From Watersipora subatra (lineage: Eukaryota > Bryozoa > Gymnolaemata > Cheilostomatida > Watersiporidae), in NCBI RefSeq assembly GCF_963576615.1, contig NC_088715.1, forward strand, positions 60,485,802 through 60,549,801: a DNA stretch of 64,000 bases. The letters are read 5' to 3'. Under the pieces are notes generated by a model. The model ran no database searches, was not told the DNA's origin, and worked only from the letters and a program-made list of their open reading frames with translations. The translations under genes were made by a program, and so were the position numbers. This document shows positions 12,101 through 41,469 of this stretch, one piece after another. The first letter of the stretch is position 1, and the number at the start of each line of letters is the position of its first letter.

Positions 12101-13804
12101 CACTGGCCTCACACTCAAAAGTCCTCGAAAGCCTCACACTAATTACGTAGAGCAGTAATCCTAAGCACTTTGTTGACACTAGTGAGACACCTCATGTGGT
12201 TGGCTTATTATGTGACAGCGATAAGGCTGACTCATAGTGGCTAGAACAGGCAGTCATTAGATATCTTCTTGGCAAGGAAAGACTTGCTATTTATAGAATA
12301 TAGGGTCAGCAACAGTGGAGTCTTTTGATTTGTAATGTAGGTCAGAGGTCATGCCAAATAATTTCAGTGTTAAACGCTTTTAGTTAAATTATAGCGCTTT
12401 CAATTGTTACAGATGATAATATCATAATTTTTATGATTATAATCTTCAGGTTATATGCTATTTGACGTGCACAAGCACATCACGGATTTTGAAACTCGTA
12501 TATTGTGTATTGTCTCACGCAAACTCATTGGTTTTAGTATGGAAAGGGCATATGTACCACGATTACAAGAGGAATTTCTGGTGGGCCACAGATTGTTGCA
12601 CAACCAGTAGGCAGTTCATTTGTTTAGGAAAATTGTTTGCAAGAAAACAAAGCAGACCATTGCTCTTTAGTTGGTAAGAAAATTGCATGTTAGTGCTTAT
12701 TCTCTATCAAATTCAAATAGCAGATTTTCGGTGGCTGAAATAAATAGGAGAAACAATGATGCTACGCATTTGCGATACAAAACAAGTTATGCACAATATC
12801 TAGCCTTTCTAATAAGAATAGCTCTATGTAATTGACACAGCTGGCTTAAAATTTAGTTGTACAAGATTTTACTATGACGAGGCGCAGTGAGAAATATACT
12901 AGTTGGCGATCCCCAAACGCTTTTAGTAAAAGCGGTATGCATAATTTAGTCTCGGCTTTAAATTTAAGAGTGGCTCAGGCAGTAACCTGCTAGTTGGTGT
13001 GCTTTTGAGCATTCCTAATAAAAACACTGCTGCTGTCAGTGGGTCTTATCTGACTCTGTTTTTGTGTTCTCTAGTAACCTAATAAAGAGATTGACAGTAT
13101 TTCGCTTAAAACTATTTGGGGAAAGTGGCTGGAGTTTAAACATCCCAATCATGTATCTCCTATACCTAAGCATCCTTTTCTAGACACGCTATTCAAGTGA
13201 CAGGTTTTTGCTAAACTCGACTATCTTATCAGCACCACGACAAAAATGTGTAACTCGCCAGTGGCAAGCACTGGCAAGTACCCAGTAAATATTTCTACAC
13301 AAATCTACATAGTTGATGTGAGCAGCAAAAAATTTTCAACAACAAGGCTTTTCTGGCTAGCTTTTGAGGAGAGTTTTGTAATCAACTTGTCAATGCAGAA
13401 ATTTGATCTTCCATTATTAAAATGATGAAAAAAAAATTTTTGCAAAGCTTAGCTGTATGTACACTTCTGCCAAATGCATGCATGAAATTGTATAGTTTCA
13501 AGTCTTCCTCGTATAAATTTTTCTTTTTGCATTTATAACATCACATGGCAATACTTTTTATTCATTGTTGTGGCACCATATGTACAGCATGTTTTTATAA
13601 GAATTATTGTGGACTGCACAATAAAGGTGTATATATATTGTATATGCTACACTTATTGATAGTCTACAAACCTTTATAAAACAAAATATTATCCTAAATC
13701 ATTACTGTATTTGCCAAACAACCAAAACACTTACCACCTTGTTGTTGTGGTAAGCAAACGTTCAGTTCAACAAGTAGTATAGCCAGAATGATGAAAGAAT
13801 GCAT
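1..13804 (-). CDS. SLC10 family transporter-like gene, copy A (5' part only, partial)
   Basis: This is the 5' portion of an SLC10-type (sodium/bile acid symporter family) gene whose 3' part lies off the left edge. Four coding exons are visible on the minus strand: 13735-13804, 5314-5480, 997-1132 and 1-75 (cut by the window end). They splice in frame with GT-AG borders and encode a signal peptide, an N-glycosylated ectodomain and the start of the pre-membrane region. Assignment rests on exon-by-exon similarity to the complete copy B: first exon 70 bp in both, third exon 136 bp in both, the same phases, a conserved Cys pair and a conserved Trp in exon 3. Introns are large (8254, 4181 and 921 bp) and filled with transposons and minisatellites. 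The transporter domain itself is not in the window, so function is inferred from the neighbouring paralogue. The gene could be intact or broken further left. Confidence 0.85.
126..196. repeat. (AT)n microsatellite
   Basis: Nearly pure ATATAT with one interruption, just inside intron 3 of copy A. Confidence 0.95.
997..1132 (-). CDS. Copy A exon 3: Cys-containing ectodomain segment
   Basis: 136 bp, identical in length and phase (0 to 1) to copy B exon 3. Acceptor is gttatag, donor gtaagt. Conserved positions are Cys-8, Trp-14 and Cys-39 of the exon, suggesting a disulfide across 31 residues. Sequons N-Q-T, N-M-S and N-S-S are visible. Confidence 0.88.
1133..2849. other. Intron 2 of copy A, distal part: no feature seen
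   Basis: AT-rich unique-looking sequence between exon 3 and the first hAT element. No coding signal, RNA gene or clear repeat was found. Confidence 0.6.
2858..3994 (+). mobile_element. hAT transposon, 1.1 kb, internally decayed
   Basis: Terminal inverted repeats CAGAGCTGCACAATGAT (left) and ATCGTTGTGCAGCTCTA (right) are flanked by a perfect 8-bp target duplication GTTATTAG at 2850-2857 and 3995-4002. CAG-type ends and 8-bp duplications are diagnostic of hAT elements. Near its right end it keeps a recognisable transposase C-terminus (separate entry). At 1137 bp it is far shorter than an autonomous hAT. It sits in intron 2 of copy A, in the opposite orientation to the gene. Confidence 0.88.
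3635..3751 (+). pseudogene. hAT transposase C-terminal dimerisation domain remnant
   Basis: In-frame stretch to TAA at 3749-3751 reading PVPCERLLSKAGNIVCRKRA and on to CCLNSWLT, which matches the hATC consensus (P-C-E-R-L-F-S-x-A-G, then K-R-x-x-L and a conserved N-K-L). Upstream the frame has stops, so the transposase is broken. Confidence 0.8.
4541..4920. repeat. Foldback palindrome about 380 bp long
   Basis: The left arm (4541-4660) and right arm (4795-4920) are near-perfect reverse complements: each contains the same stretch beginning TCTATGTACCCACTG. The centre is a palindromic TATCTATATAGATA tract. No terminal duplication is clear. It could be a foldback or MITE element. It is abutted directly by a GT-rich tract. 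In intron 2 of copy A. Confidence 0.8.
4931..5178 (+). repeat. GT-rich simple repeat (GTGTGG/GGTGTG variants)
   Basis: Imperfect GTGTGGTGTG array, strand-asymmetric. The 101-codon ORF across it (Cys/Val/Gly only) is an artefact. Confidence 0.9.
5314..5480 (-). CDS. Copy A exon 2: first ectodomain segment
   Basis: Acceptor ttattacag precedes 5480 and donor gtaagg follows 5314; it starts completing a Gly codon and ends in phase 0. It encodes 55 whole codons beginning DNDALFRVVNPDD, matching copy B exon 2 (NTNQTLFRLTTPAD) with one residue fewer. N-glycosylation sequons N-R-S and N-F-S are present. Similarity between the copies is weak here, which suggests fast change of the extracellular part. 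Confidence 0.85.
5690..5936 (+). mobile_element. SINE family 1 copy, diverged
   Basis: TTGGTCCAGTGGTACAG core, GAATTCACCTC B-box-like stretch and the tail GACAGACACGGCTCTTATTA continuing TAGTAAAT, directly before the 21-bp minisatellite. Confidence 0.5.
6023..6843 (+). repeat. 21-bp minisatellite, about 39 copies
   Basis: Unit TTGCTCTATGCCTCCCGTCA plus G, with scattered single-base variants. Because 21 is a multiple of 3 and the unit lacks stops in several frames, it generates long false ORFs in at least three plus-strand frames and on the minus strand. No splice context fits. In intron 1 of copy A. Confidence 0.95.
7191..7369. repeat. Self-complementary CTGTACAGTGTACA array plus nested palindrome
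   Basis: Tandem CTGTACAGTGTACA-type units, each palindromic, followed by a longer inverted pair (GTATTTGCTATA at about 7300-7335 and TATAGCAAATAC at about 7350-7365). Strong cruciform potential. In intron 1 of copy A. Confidence 0.85.
8577..9772. mobile_element. Second hAT-type element (non-autonomous), 1.2 kb
   Basis: Ends CGGGCCGTATCC (left) and GATACGGCCCTG (right) are imperfect inverted repeats flanked by the 8-bp duplication AGTGCTAG at 8569-8576 and 9773-9780. It contains a piggyBac-like end (TTAACCCTTTGGCTGG at about 8669), a short hairpin (9251-9300) and a C-rich segment (9660-9720). No transposase is recognisable. In intron 1 of copy A. Confidence 0.72.
9251..9300. repeat. Short perfect-arm hairpin
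   Basis: Left arm ATTTAAGTTTGAGCTA and right arm TAGCTCAAACTTAAAT surround a roughly 15-base loop. Lies inside the second hAT element, probably a transposon-internal palindrome. Confidence 0.7.
9857..10020 (+). mobile_element. tRNA-derived SINE, family 2
   Basis: Pol III-like A-box region (TAGTGTAATGGGTAAACTAG) and B-box-like GGTCAAATCC, then the tail GAAAACAGAAAGACAAAC. Related copies at 37080-37205 and 38768-38938 share the CAACTGGACACAGG/CTAACTGGACGGAAC tail. Confidence 0.55.
10021..10112. repeat. TATATACCG / (AT)n simple repeat
   Basis: Three TATATACCG units, then mixed (TATG/AT)n, at the 3' end of a SINE-like element (9857-10020). Confidence 0.85.
10865..11315. mobile_element. MITE with GGCTGGTTCACA ends (PIF/Harbinger-like)
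   Basis: Left GGCTGGTTCACAATGTATTG and right TATAGTGTGAACCAGCC are inverted repeats extending about 35 bp with mismatches. TTAA occurs near both outer ends, so the target duplication is uncertain. No transposase. The superfamily is my inference from the ends only. In intron 1 of copy A. Confidence 0.65.
11490..11740 (+). mobile_element. SINE family 1 copy (GTGAGAGATCGTCAGG head)
   Basis: Head TACTGTGAGGGATCGTCAGG, a tRNA-like core and the tail TGGACAGACAAACAGACG ending ACCATAGCAAAGAAG. The same head-core-tail order occurs in at least four other copies in the window. Confidence 0.6.
11740..13734. other. Distal intron 1 of copy A: nothing recognised
   Basis: No coding signal, clear repeat array or transposon end found. 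A 71-codon plus-strand ORF at 12462-12677 has no splice or homology support. Confidence 0.5.
13735..13804 (-). CDS. Copy A exon 1: start codon and signal peptide
   Basis: ATG at 13804-13802, then a hydrophobic stretch (FIILAILLVELNVCLP) typical of a signal peptide. The donor is gtaagt directly after 13735. An in-frame alternative donor four codon-neutral bases earlier (gtggta) exists, but the chosen one gives 70 bp, exactly the length of copy B exon 1, and ends in phase 1 as exon 2 requires. It shares the V-C-L-P motif with copy B exon 1. Confidence 0.8.
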
Positions 13805-15185
13805 TGTTCAGCAACGCTGCGTCTGAAGCTGATGCATGCAGCAAGAGTCCTCACTTCTAAGTGATTAGTACACCGAAGCGAAGCGTGGATGTGTATACAA
13901 CGCCTAGCATATCGTTGGTTTCAATTTGTCCTTTACGGATTATCAAGTGATAAAAGATTTATGTCAGACTCTTCTGAGACTTTGATTTGTTATCTCAGCT
14001 TTCAGATAACTGAGCAAGCAAGCGGGCTTTAATCATTACACTTGTAGCGCTATCTATAGAGCTATATATAGAGCTATCTGTAGAGTATTATCTAACCAGC
14101 TCTTTTGGATTGTCCTTTTGATATCTTTTCTAATATTTGCAAGCGGCTCTATCAACAAGTTAGTGATAAAGTGAAGACTGCTAAAAAAATGCGGCCTCGT
14201 TTTTTAACTTTTAAAAATTTAATTTTTTTAAATGAAATGTTCTGAAATAGACAACTAGTTCAATCAATCAGAAGCAGACAACTTCACCCGCAAATGAAGA
14301 AGCAGCCACAGCTAATCTATTAAAACCATGCTTGAAAAACTGCTAACAAATTGTTCATAGATTGCAGAATCTATATATAAATAGGTGATTTGAGTTTACT
14401 TAACTATTTTATATTTTGTTTTTATTTTAATTTATCACTCATGATTTAATTTTTTTGAACGACATTGACTGGTGTCAATAAGGTTTATATATATTTATGC
14501 TCTTGAAGCAAGTAGACTTCATAGCATATTTTTACCTTGAAAAGTACGTGTATTTGTTGCAACCTTCTGTTTATGCCGAGACCATGAGAAGATAAATCCT
14601 CAGCTAACAGTCTTTTATCTTCTATTAAGTATTATTTTATTAACATAATAAACTTTGGAGGTTTACAATAAAGGATATAGCGTTTAGTTTAATTTTATTT
14701 TTATATTTCTAAAACAGATTGATAGCTTACAGCACTTTTGGGTTAGATCAGGTTATCTACAAAAATAATATTGTAGTTCTATAGACAACAAGTGGTACGT
14801 GGTACTTGGCTCTTTATAATAAAATCGAATACTTATACACTGGTGCAGAGGCAGGCAGTAGCAAGTTCTTTGTACAAAGATAATTTTAAACTGTATTCTA
14901 ATACATTCAAACAATGCATAGTGGACAAATCTGCCTCTGTAAGGCAGCACTACATTATATATCATTTAGATATAAAAAAGGAAAAGCTAAGTATTACAGT
15001 TTATTATAATGATTGAAATCGTTTGAGCAAAAAAGCAAAATCTTTGAGCTGCTAAATGCATATAATTTTTGTGAGTTCCGTTGAATTCTGGTGAACATCA
15101 ATACGTTGCAGTGAGGTTTTGAGCAAACCAGTTATATGTAATATAAAATGCTTATGGTTCCTATTTCTTAAATTTGTTTAATCGC
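13805..15185. other. Spacer between copy A exon 1 and copy B 3' region
   Basis: Must hold the copy A promoter. AT-rich, with short GAGCTATATATA-type repeats near 14050 and no recognisable gene. I could not pick a TATA box or initiator with confidence. Confidence 0.5.
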
Positions 15186-15633
15186 TGAAAAATGAACTTA
15201 TACACAATTTTAGTAGATTTTATCAGAAAGTATCAATATTTTATATCACTTGCAATTTTTTGGGATGTTTGAGGTGATATGAATGTTTCAAAACTAAAAT
15301 CAACGAAACTTTATTGCGGTTAAAATGCTCAGTAGCAAAATATGTGGAAATGACTTTACTAGTTGCTATCATTTCTATAGCTGATATCGGCTATTTCGTT
15401 AAAGTTGCTGTGTTGCATATTTCTATTCTGATGGTCTCTTTACAACCATAAACATCATAATCGAACTTTTGCTTAATATGAGCAGTTTAACCGTGATCAA
15501 GTTTTATTGATTTTAATCTTGTAACATCCAGATAGGCCAATCACCTCAAACATCAAAAACAATCGCAAATGATAGAAAAATACCGATATTTTTTACTGAA
15601 ACCTACCAAAATTTTGTGCAAGTTAATTTTTAA
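15186..15633. mobile_element. Palindromic MITE, family M1, full copy
   Basis: Long inverted repeats: left arm contains GATGTTTGAGGTGATATGAA and the right arm CACCTCAAACATCAAAAACA; outer ends ATGAACTTATACACAATTTT and AAAATTTTGTGCAAGTTAAT. Spacer between copy A exon 1 and copy B 3' end. The family recurs at least eight more times in the window. Confidence 0.75.
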
Positions 15634-15714
15634 ATCTGTGTTTTAGTTGTATGATGATAATATGCAGTTGCCGTTGTATCTCACACGCATATGCTTCTTT
15701 ATCATCCATTTGCT

Positions 15715-15720
15715 TTTATT
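15715..15720 (-). terminator. Candidate polyadenylation signal of copy B
   Basis: AATAAA on the minus strand about 195 bases past the copy B stop codon, inside an A/T-rich run. Position is plausible for a 3' UTR; no transcript evidence. Confidence 0.45.
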
Positions 15721-15914
15721 TATGAGTTTTCAAGAAGTTTGGTAGTATACTGACAGCAAGTCTGCGTAAACCTTTCTAAAAATGATAGGAAACACTAATA
15801 TACATTTCTGTTTAGCTCACCCTATATCCGCCTAAACCTATGAGTTTTGTTACATTATCTAAATACTTGTATACTGTAGCTAGTAGAATATTCCTCTTGC
15901 CTATTATTCACATT

Positions 15915-35301
<19,387 letters not shown>

Positions 35302-35568
35302 TGTGCTACTCCAAGCAAAAGCAGCCGACTGGTTTCTCTGAATATATTCACGAGAGATTTAGGAGCCAAGCGAGTAGCCAATCAGAACCAAGAAAAGTAA
35401 CTAGCCTCTTATGTGAGGGTATTGGAAGAGATGAGAGGTAGGAATTGAACTAATGTTCTTATATGTGCTTTTGTTAGTGACCTCATAGCAAAAGGTCTTG
35501 TAGTTCACCTCCAGAAATCGTAGAATAAACAAATGTAGTAATTGAGTCGCATCACAGTTGAAGATGAT

Positions 35569-36028
35569 CTTACACAATACTATAGGAGAATTTATCAGAA
35601 AGTATCAGTATTTTTTTATCATTTGTAATTGTTTATGATGTTTGAAGTGATCTGACTACCAGGATGTTTACAGATTAAAATCAACAAAACTTAATCGTGG
35701 TTAGAACGCTCAGAAGAAAATATGCGCGAAATAACGTCGCCAGTTGCTATCGCTGCTATAGTTAATATCGGCTATTGCATTCAAGTTGCGGCATTGGGCG
35801 TCTGTATTTTGTCGGTTTCTTAGCAACTATAGATGTCATAATCGCATTTGATCTAAGAGTTTTGATCGCAACCAAGTTTGGTTGATTTTAATCTTAAACC
35901 GTCCTGGCAGACAGAAAATCTCAAACATCGCAGTCGCAAATGGTAAAAACGATCGCAAATGATAGAAAATAACTATCGTTTCCAATAGTTTCTACTAAAA
36001 TGCTGTGTACATTCATCTTAAATAAAAA
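35569..36028. mobile_element. MITE M1 full copy upstream of copy B
   Basis: Left arm ATGTTTGAAGTGATCTGACT and a right arm in reverse. Lies 270 bp upstream of the copy B start codon, so it may overlap the promoter region. Confidence 0.75.
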
Positions 36029-36417
36029 CTCTCCTTATTTATTAAAAAATCATAAATGAGCCAATTCAATTTGAAAAATAGCGATTAATTTGCAAAAAGA
36101 ATAATATTTCACAAATTTTAAAAAAAAAAATTTTTTTTTAATTTTGTGGAAGGACTAGTTTTTCTATGGCTGCGTCCGCAGGGTAAAACAGCCGATTATA
36201 TTAGACATAATAAAAGAGACAAGGAGAACTTGTACAGCTTTGCTGAAACTAAAAACTTCACTAACATCATAACCTTATCAATTGTAACTATAAGCAACAT
36301 ACCAAATATTACTATATTATAGTATTTTATACCATACTGTAACTTATTGTATCATATTATATTTCGCTGTTATTGTATTGTACATTATATTATTGCATAC
36401 GAGCCTAATTTCCGGCC

Positions 36418-36605
36418 ATACCTGCCAACTCTCATGCATTGGGAGTGAGACTCACGCAATCGCCCCAAAGAAAAAATGAAAATGTGTGAGAAATGCGTGA
36501 GATTTTTGCCCCATTTTCCACAATTTTATGTATACTATCATTGATACATCAATTGCCCCAAAACCAAATCTCACGCATTGCCCCACTCTTGGGTTGGCAG
36601 GTCTG
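36418..36605. mobile_element. 188-bp MITE with ACCTGCCAAC ends
   Basis: Inverted ends ACCTGCCAAC and GTTGGCAGGT with subterminal CAATGCGTGAGAT-type motifs, flanked by a 9-bp direct repeat TTTCCGGCC at 36409-36417 and 36606-36614. The ends resemble those of M2. Confidence 0.75.
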
Positions 36606-36857
36606 TTTCCGGCCCTGTACGAGTAGTGAAACAATTACCCACGGAATTTAGATAACTTAAGTTAGTCTAAATCTATACTACAATAAAAGTCAAGTCTGAA
36701 GCCAGTTCAATAATCGTCACATAGCGCATAATGATCTCTAACGCCTCTAGCAGCTAATAAGCTAAGCTAGGAGTAACCAACCGTATTTTCACAAATGCTT
36801 TAAGCGTGAGCATTTTAACGGATGTAGTAAGTATGTGCGCAATTATTAGCTAGTAGT

Positions 36858-37205
36858 ACCAATGGGACGCGTAGTGTAGGGGGTAGTACGCTTGTCTGGA
36901 GTAACTTCAGTTAGTTACTGTAATAGGGGCAGTGCCTAAGGTCAGCTTCATAATCATTACTTATGCCATGACATTACGTCATGGCCTTACGCCTCATGAT
37001 CTTCAAGGGTGACCAATAGTAAGCAATAGTATTTTTACAAGCACTGCAGAAGTATGTGCACAGTTGTTTCATATTTTATCTTTACGTAGTCTAGTAGATA
37101 GAATGTTTGCCTGCAGACCCGGAAGTTCTGACCTCAAATCCAGTGCAAAGTAGATTTTTCACTCTTCAAACTTTATATCTGTAGCTGGACATCCAGTTAC
37201 AAAAT
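36858..37205 (+). mobile_element. SINE family 2 fragments
   Basis: tRNA-like boxes at about 36865-36900 (GGGACGCGTAGTGTAGGGGG, then TACGCTTGTCTGG) and 37080-37145 (TAGTAGATAGAATG, then GACCTCAAATCC) look like two fragmentary copies. Confidence 0.4.
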
Positions 37206-37341
37206 TAAGATTTACATATACTAGGGTATAGTGTATGTCATTTAATTGTATTAAATCATTATATCGTCTCTTACATGATATAACAAGTTATGTTATGTTT
37301 TACTTATGTTCTATTCTATATATTATAACATATAATATAAC

Positions 37342-37611
37342 ATGAAACTACAACTAGTATTTATTGTTACTACAGTTACTAAGCCGCAGTTGGATGCTGA
37401 GAAGGATGATTATATCATACAAGATTCCCACTCAGAATTCCTGGCATGGTGGACCGACACTAAAATGACTACACCAATTAATCGGACTCCGATATGTGCA
37501 AAATATTGTGCACGTATTTACAATCAGTTCTGTACAAGCACACCTAATGACCACAGCTCACTGGATTGCTTGGGTACTTGTACTGATAATCATAAAAATA
37601 AATTAAATTAA
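37342..37611 (+). CDS. Possible small secreted Cys-rich peptide (or its 3' terminal exon)
   Basis: An 89-codon ORF ends at a TAA at 37609-37611 and is followed at once by several AATAAA motifs. It opens MKLQLVFIVTTVT, a weak signal-peptide-like stretch, then an acidic linker and a C-terminal segment with five cysteines spaced C-x3-C-x7-C-x11-C-x3-C. A good acceptor (tttattgttactacag) ends at 37375, so the real protein may be a terminal exon starting at 37376 with the signal peptide on an upstream exon. I recognise no family. It stands alone in the spacer between copies B and C, on the opposite strand. It may also be a chance ORF. Confidence 0.35.
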   Translation: MKLQLVFIVTTVTKPQLDAEKDDYIIQDSHSEFLAWWTDTKMTTPINRTPICAKYCARIYNQFCTSTPNDHSSLDCLGTCTDNHKNKLN

Positions 37612-38373
37612 AATAAATTAAATTAATATAATAAATGAACAGAATAGTATGTACATTATCAAAGCTGACAAAAGGATTATACCGCTGGAATTGATAATAA
37701 AAATATTAAAGAATAATAGGCGAAACAATTAACATTAAACAATTAAATACTGTTGCAATTCTGCTGCTAAGATAATTCATGCATTTTTTTCGTAGACGTC
37801 TAAGCTGTCATCCTGCGGTCATAACACTTGTAGGTTATTGAAGCAGTTACACTTAGGGTATCTTTATAGTAGCCTGTCTGGCAAACAAGTTAAGATGAGC
37901 ACAAATGAAGACTGGTATGAGTTTTAATGCTTTGTTTAGACTTAGCGTTGTGGCTATATTTGATAGCATCCTATGAGGCGTATCAGAGACGTGCCCAAAT
38001 CATTGATGGCTCAAATATTTAAATACTCAACTACGGTATATGAAGAAAATCTTCTATATAAAGTTTTTATCGAGATACTCTATAAGATTCGTGGATGAAT
38101 TGACTGACTGTTTAGGTCAAACAAACCTTTTCCAGGAATAGTTCATTAATACTCCTTCAAGAGTTTATAAGTTTGACAGCTTTGCTGTTTCTACATCAAG
38201 CCAAGTAAATAAGCACATGTCAGCATGCCTACCACTTACTCATAGTAATCAGCCTGAGGTAGGTATGTTGCTATCAAGATCCTATATAACTAGTACCCAG
38301 GCAATCTGGGGCACTGTGAGAATACATTATGTGTAGTAACTATGTGCGCAAATATTCTTAGATGGGAAAATGT

Positions 38374-38525
38374 GGTCACATGGTGTAGAAGGATGCGCTT
38401 GGCTCTGAATGAGAATACCCAGGTTCGATGCAGGTGTCGTTCAATCTTTTTTTTATTGCTCTTAACGTGGCTTTAGACAGATGGACAGACCAAAAGACGG
38501 ACACATCTGTTATTATAGTAAACCC
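38374..38525 (+). mobile_element. SINE family 1 3' part
   Basis: tRNA-like boxes (GGTCACATGGTGTAGAAGG, CCAGGTTCGATGC) and the tail GACGGACACATCTGTTATTA continuing TAGTAAA. Confidence 0.5.
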
Positions 38526-38767
38526 TATTGAATGCCCGGCGTTGCACTAATAATAAAATAATTACTTGAGTAATTAATGAACTTGAGTAACTTACTTGGT
38601 AAACTAGTGACTTGAGCTGTTCTAAACCTTTACTATAGTAAGAACCATGTTGGAAACCAGTTTAATAAATGTTACGTTACGCGTAATGATCAAGTGTGCT
38701 AGTATTTATCCGAGCCTTTTCAGCGTGCCTATTTTGGCCGATGTAATGAATACATGCTCTATCATTA

Positions 38768-38938
38768 ATCGCTATAGCCAGTTGGACACATAGGCTAATG
38801 GTTTGGCTTGCCTGTCTGCAGACCTAATGGTTCCCAATGCAAATCCTCTGTGAAGCAGATGTTTCATGCCCAAAACCTCATTGCTCTAACTGGACGGAAC
38901 AAAACACAGACACTGAGACAAACACAGAGATTTATGCG
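38768..38938 (+). mobile_element. tRNA-derived SINE, family 2, second copy
   Basis: GTTGGACACATAGGCTAATG head, CTTGCCTGTCTGCAGACC core and the tail ACTGGACGGAACAAAACACA. Directly followed by the 18-bp satellite, as a microsatellite follows the copy at 9857. Confidence 0.55.
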
Positions 38939-38970
38939 AGGATGATTCCATATATATGTATATATAGGAC

Positions 38971-39380
38971 TTACATATATATAGATTACATATATTATAT
39001 AAATTACATATATTATATAGATTACATATATTATATAAATTACATGTATTATATAAATTACATATATTATATAGATTACATGTATTATATAGATTACAGG
39101 TATTATATAGATTACATATATTATATAGATTATATATATTATATAAATTACATATATTATATAGATTACATATATTCTATAGATTACATGTATTATATAG
39201 ATTACATATATTATATAGATTACAGGTATTATATAGATTACATATATTAAACAGATTACATATATTATATAGATTACTAACAGGTATTATATAGATTACA
39301 TATATATATATATATAGATTACATGTATTATATAGATTACATATATTACATAGATTACATATATTACATAGATTACATAT
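38971..39380 (+). repeat. 18-bp minisatellite, about 22 copies
   Basis: Unit ATAGATTACATATATTAT with ATAAATTAC and ACAGGTATT variants. 18 is a multiple of 3, giving false ORFs on both strands. Confidence 0.93.
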
Positions 39381-40575
39381 AAAGAATGGAAAATCTATTC
39401 GTTCACTTGCTGTTCTGAACAAACTCATACAGGCTGCCAAAGAATTATAATCTGCTTACAAAATACTGCTCAACGGCCTTACAAAAAGGTCATAGAGCAG
39501 GATTTTGTAGCATACTAATTTTAATATGCTCGAATGTTAGTTGCTGCTGGCTCGCTAAAAAATGCTGACATTTTGTCCAATGGTAGTATTCTATCAGATA
39601 GTGAGATGGTGATGAAGTACATAACTACTTCAGCCGCCATAGCTAGTCACGTCATTGCATAAAGTAGACAATGTATTATATTTGTTTGGCTTTCTAATTT
39701 ATTTAGTTTTATAAGAGTTCTAAAAATAAATAATAATACTAAAAATACTAAAGGTTTGATATAAATTTGACCATGTTTTTCACAATCGCTGTTTGGCTGT
39801 TCTAACGTTAAAAAAATATTTTGAGGTATTGTTTACTACGCGGTGCAGACATCCCGAATGGTTAAACAGTTGTTTTGAGAACTGGCTTGATCTAGAGCCA
39901 TTACTTTGCACAAAAATCTTACCCTTGATTGTCCTAATGAAGCTTTAATGTGTAAAACTAGAAGACGCTAAGAGGATGTGGAAGAGCGATAAAATGGGCT
40001 CATTTTGACTGACATGGGAACATTGTCAACATGCCGAGATTGTCTATCAGTGTCTTTTGGCACAGTAGAAGAAGGCAACTTATATTAGCTATGAAATATC
40101 GCTTTCTTCATTTTATAAGTTGTCAGACAACACGTTTATGATACAAAGCATTTAAATAAAATTATATTTTAGTTCAATGAGGTCACTAAATAAAGTTTTT
40201 TTATTAAGCCATACTGATAACTATATTTTTCGAATGTTTGGTCACCGTCTACCATAAATTTTAGAAAGAGATTATTTGAGCATTTGAAAAAAGATTTTGC
40301 TTCATCTTATAGAAACTGCGATTTTATTCAGCCTTTGACTACTTTAAATTTTAAACTATGTGTTTGATATTTTGCTTCAGTGTTTTCTTTTGATATATGG
40401 TAAATACTCCTATGTGATCATGATAATTTTGTAATAGAATTAAAGTATTCCAAAAGAAAACATAGTTTGAAGGTATATAAAGTTAGGAGTGGTCTCTATC
40501 TCACATTTCTCCAATTTCAGGATGGAATATGGTCAAAAGATGTAGATTGCTTTATCAACGGTAGGAAGTTTCATT

Positions 40576-40812
40576 TTTACTATAATAGGAGTCATGTTCA
40601 TCTGTTTTTTGAAGCCACAGTTTGAGGTAAAAAAAAAGATTACATTATATGGAGATTTCAACTCAACCGACAGCATGGTAGACCAACGTTTAACAACAGC
40701 TCTAATCGACAACGATTACACACTTAAAGGACTGTTGTGCCGATAGCTATTATCTACCCTTTATTGGCACACCTGACGATGTCTCCCAGCACACTAGACT
40801 GCCAGGGTACAT
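40576..40812 (-). mobile_element. SINE family 1 copy, minus orientation
   Basis: Reverse of the family 1 order: tail (TTTTACTATAATAGGAGTC) first, then core, then head CACCTGACGATGTCTCCCAG and CACACTAGACTGCCAGGGTA. Confidence 0.65.
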
Positions 40813-41469
40813 ACAAGTATTTGTAAAAAACGTTTGTTCAATTTTTATATTAAATGTGCTATATTTAAATACCAAATAGCTTGAGTTTAAAAAACATCAC
40901 ATTTGTTCTTTATAGCTCATTAATCAAATTAATTATTTTAATTTAAAGTAACTAGTTGAAGATTTACTCAAATGGAAGAATAACATCATATAAAAATATT
41001 ACCCTCGTTTTATCAATGACGGGGTAGAACAACTTCAAACCTGCAGAGTTCATAAGTTTTAACAAACTTTTTAAAGCTGTTGCAAAAAAGATTTGCTATC
41101 TTGCTCTGAGAAAGACTCAATAATGTATATGCAATAAAAATGTTAAACCATTAAATAAAAACCTTTGCGCAAGGCTTTAGACAAAGCTCCCAAACCATTT
41201 TTACTAAACATGTTAACTGCTTTTTACGGAAGCAGTTAGAATTTTATAACTATAAAATTATCTTTCTAGTTTAGCCTTAGGTCAAAGGGACTTAGCCTTA
41301 GGTCTGATAAGTAAAAGAGCAGCTTATTGTACAGACCAGGCTCACCATATAGGTAGTTGGGTCCAATGCTACTTTTGGTGTATAAAATATTAATACAACA
41401 TTTTAGGTTAGCGTCAGAGTCCAGTTTTCTAAATTTATTTGCATTTCAACTTAATCTCAGTGATTTGTG

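Noticed and set aside
38837..39440. ORFs on both strands rich in Tyr/Ile/Asn or Cys/Asn
   Set aside because: Translation of the 18-bp minisatellite.
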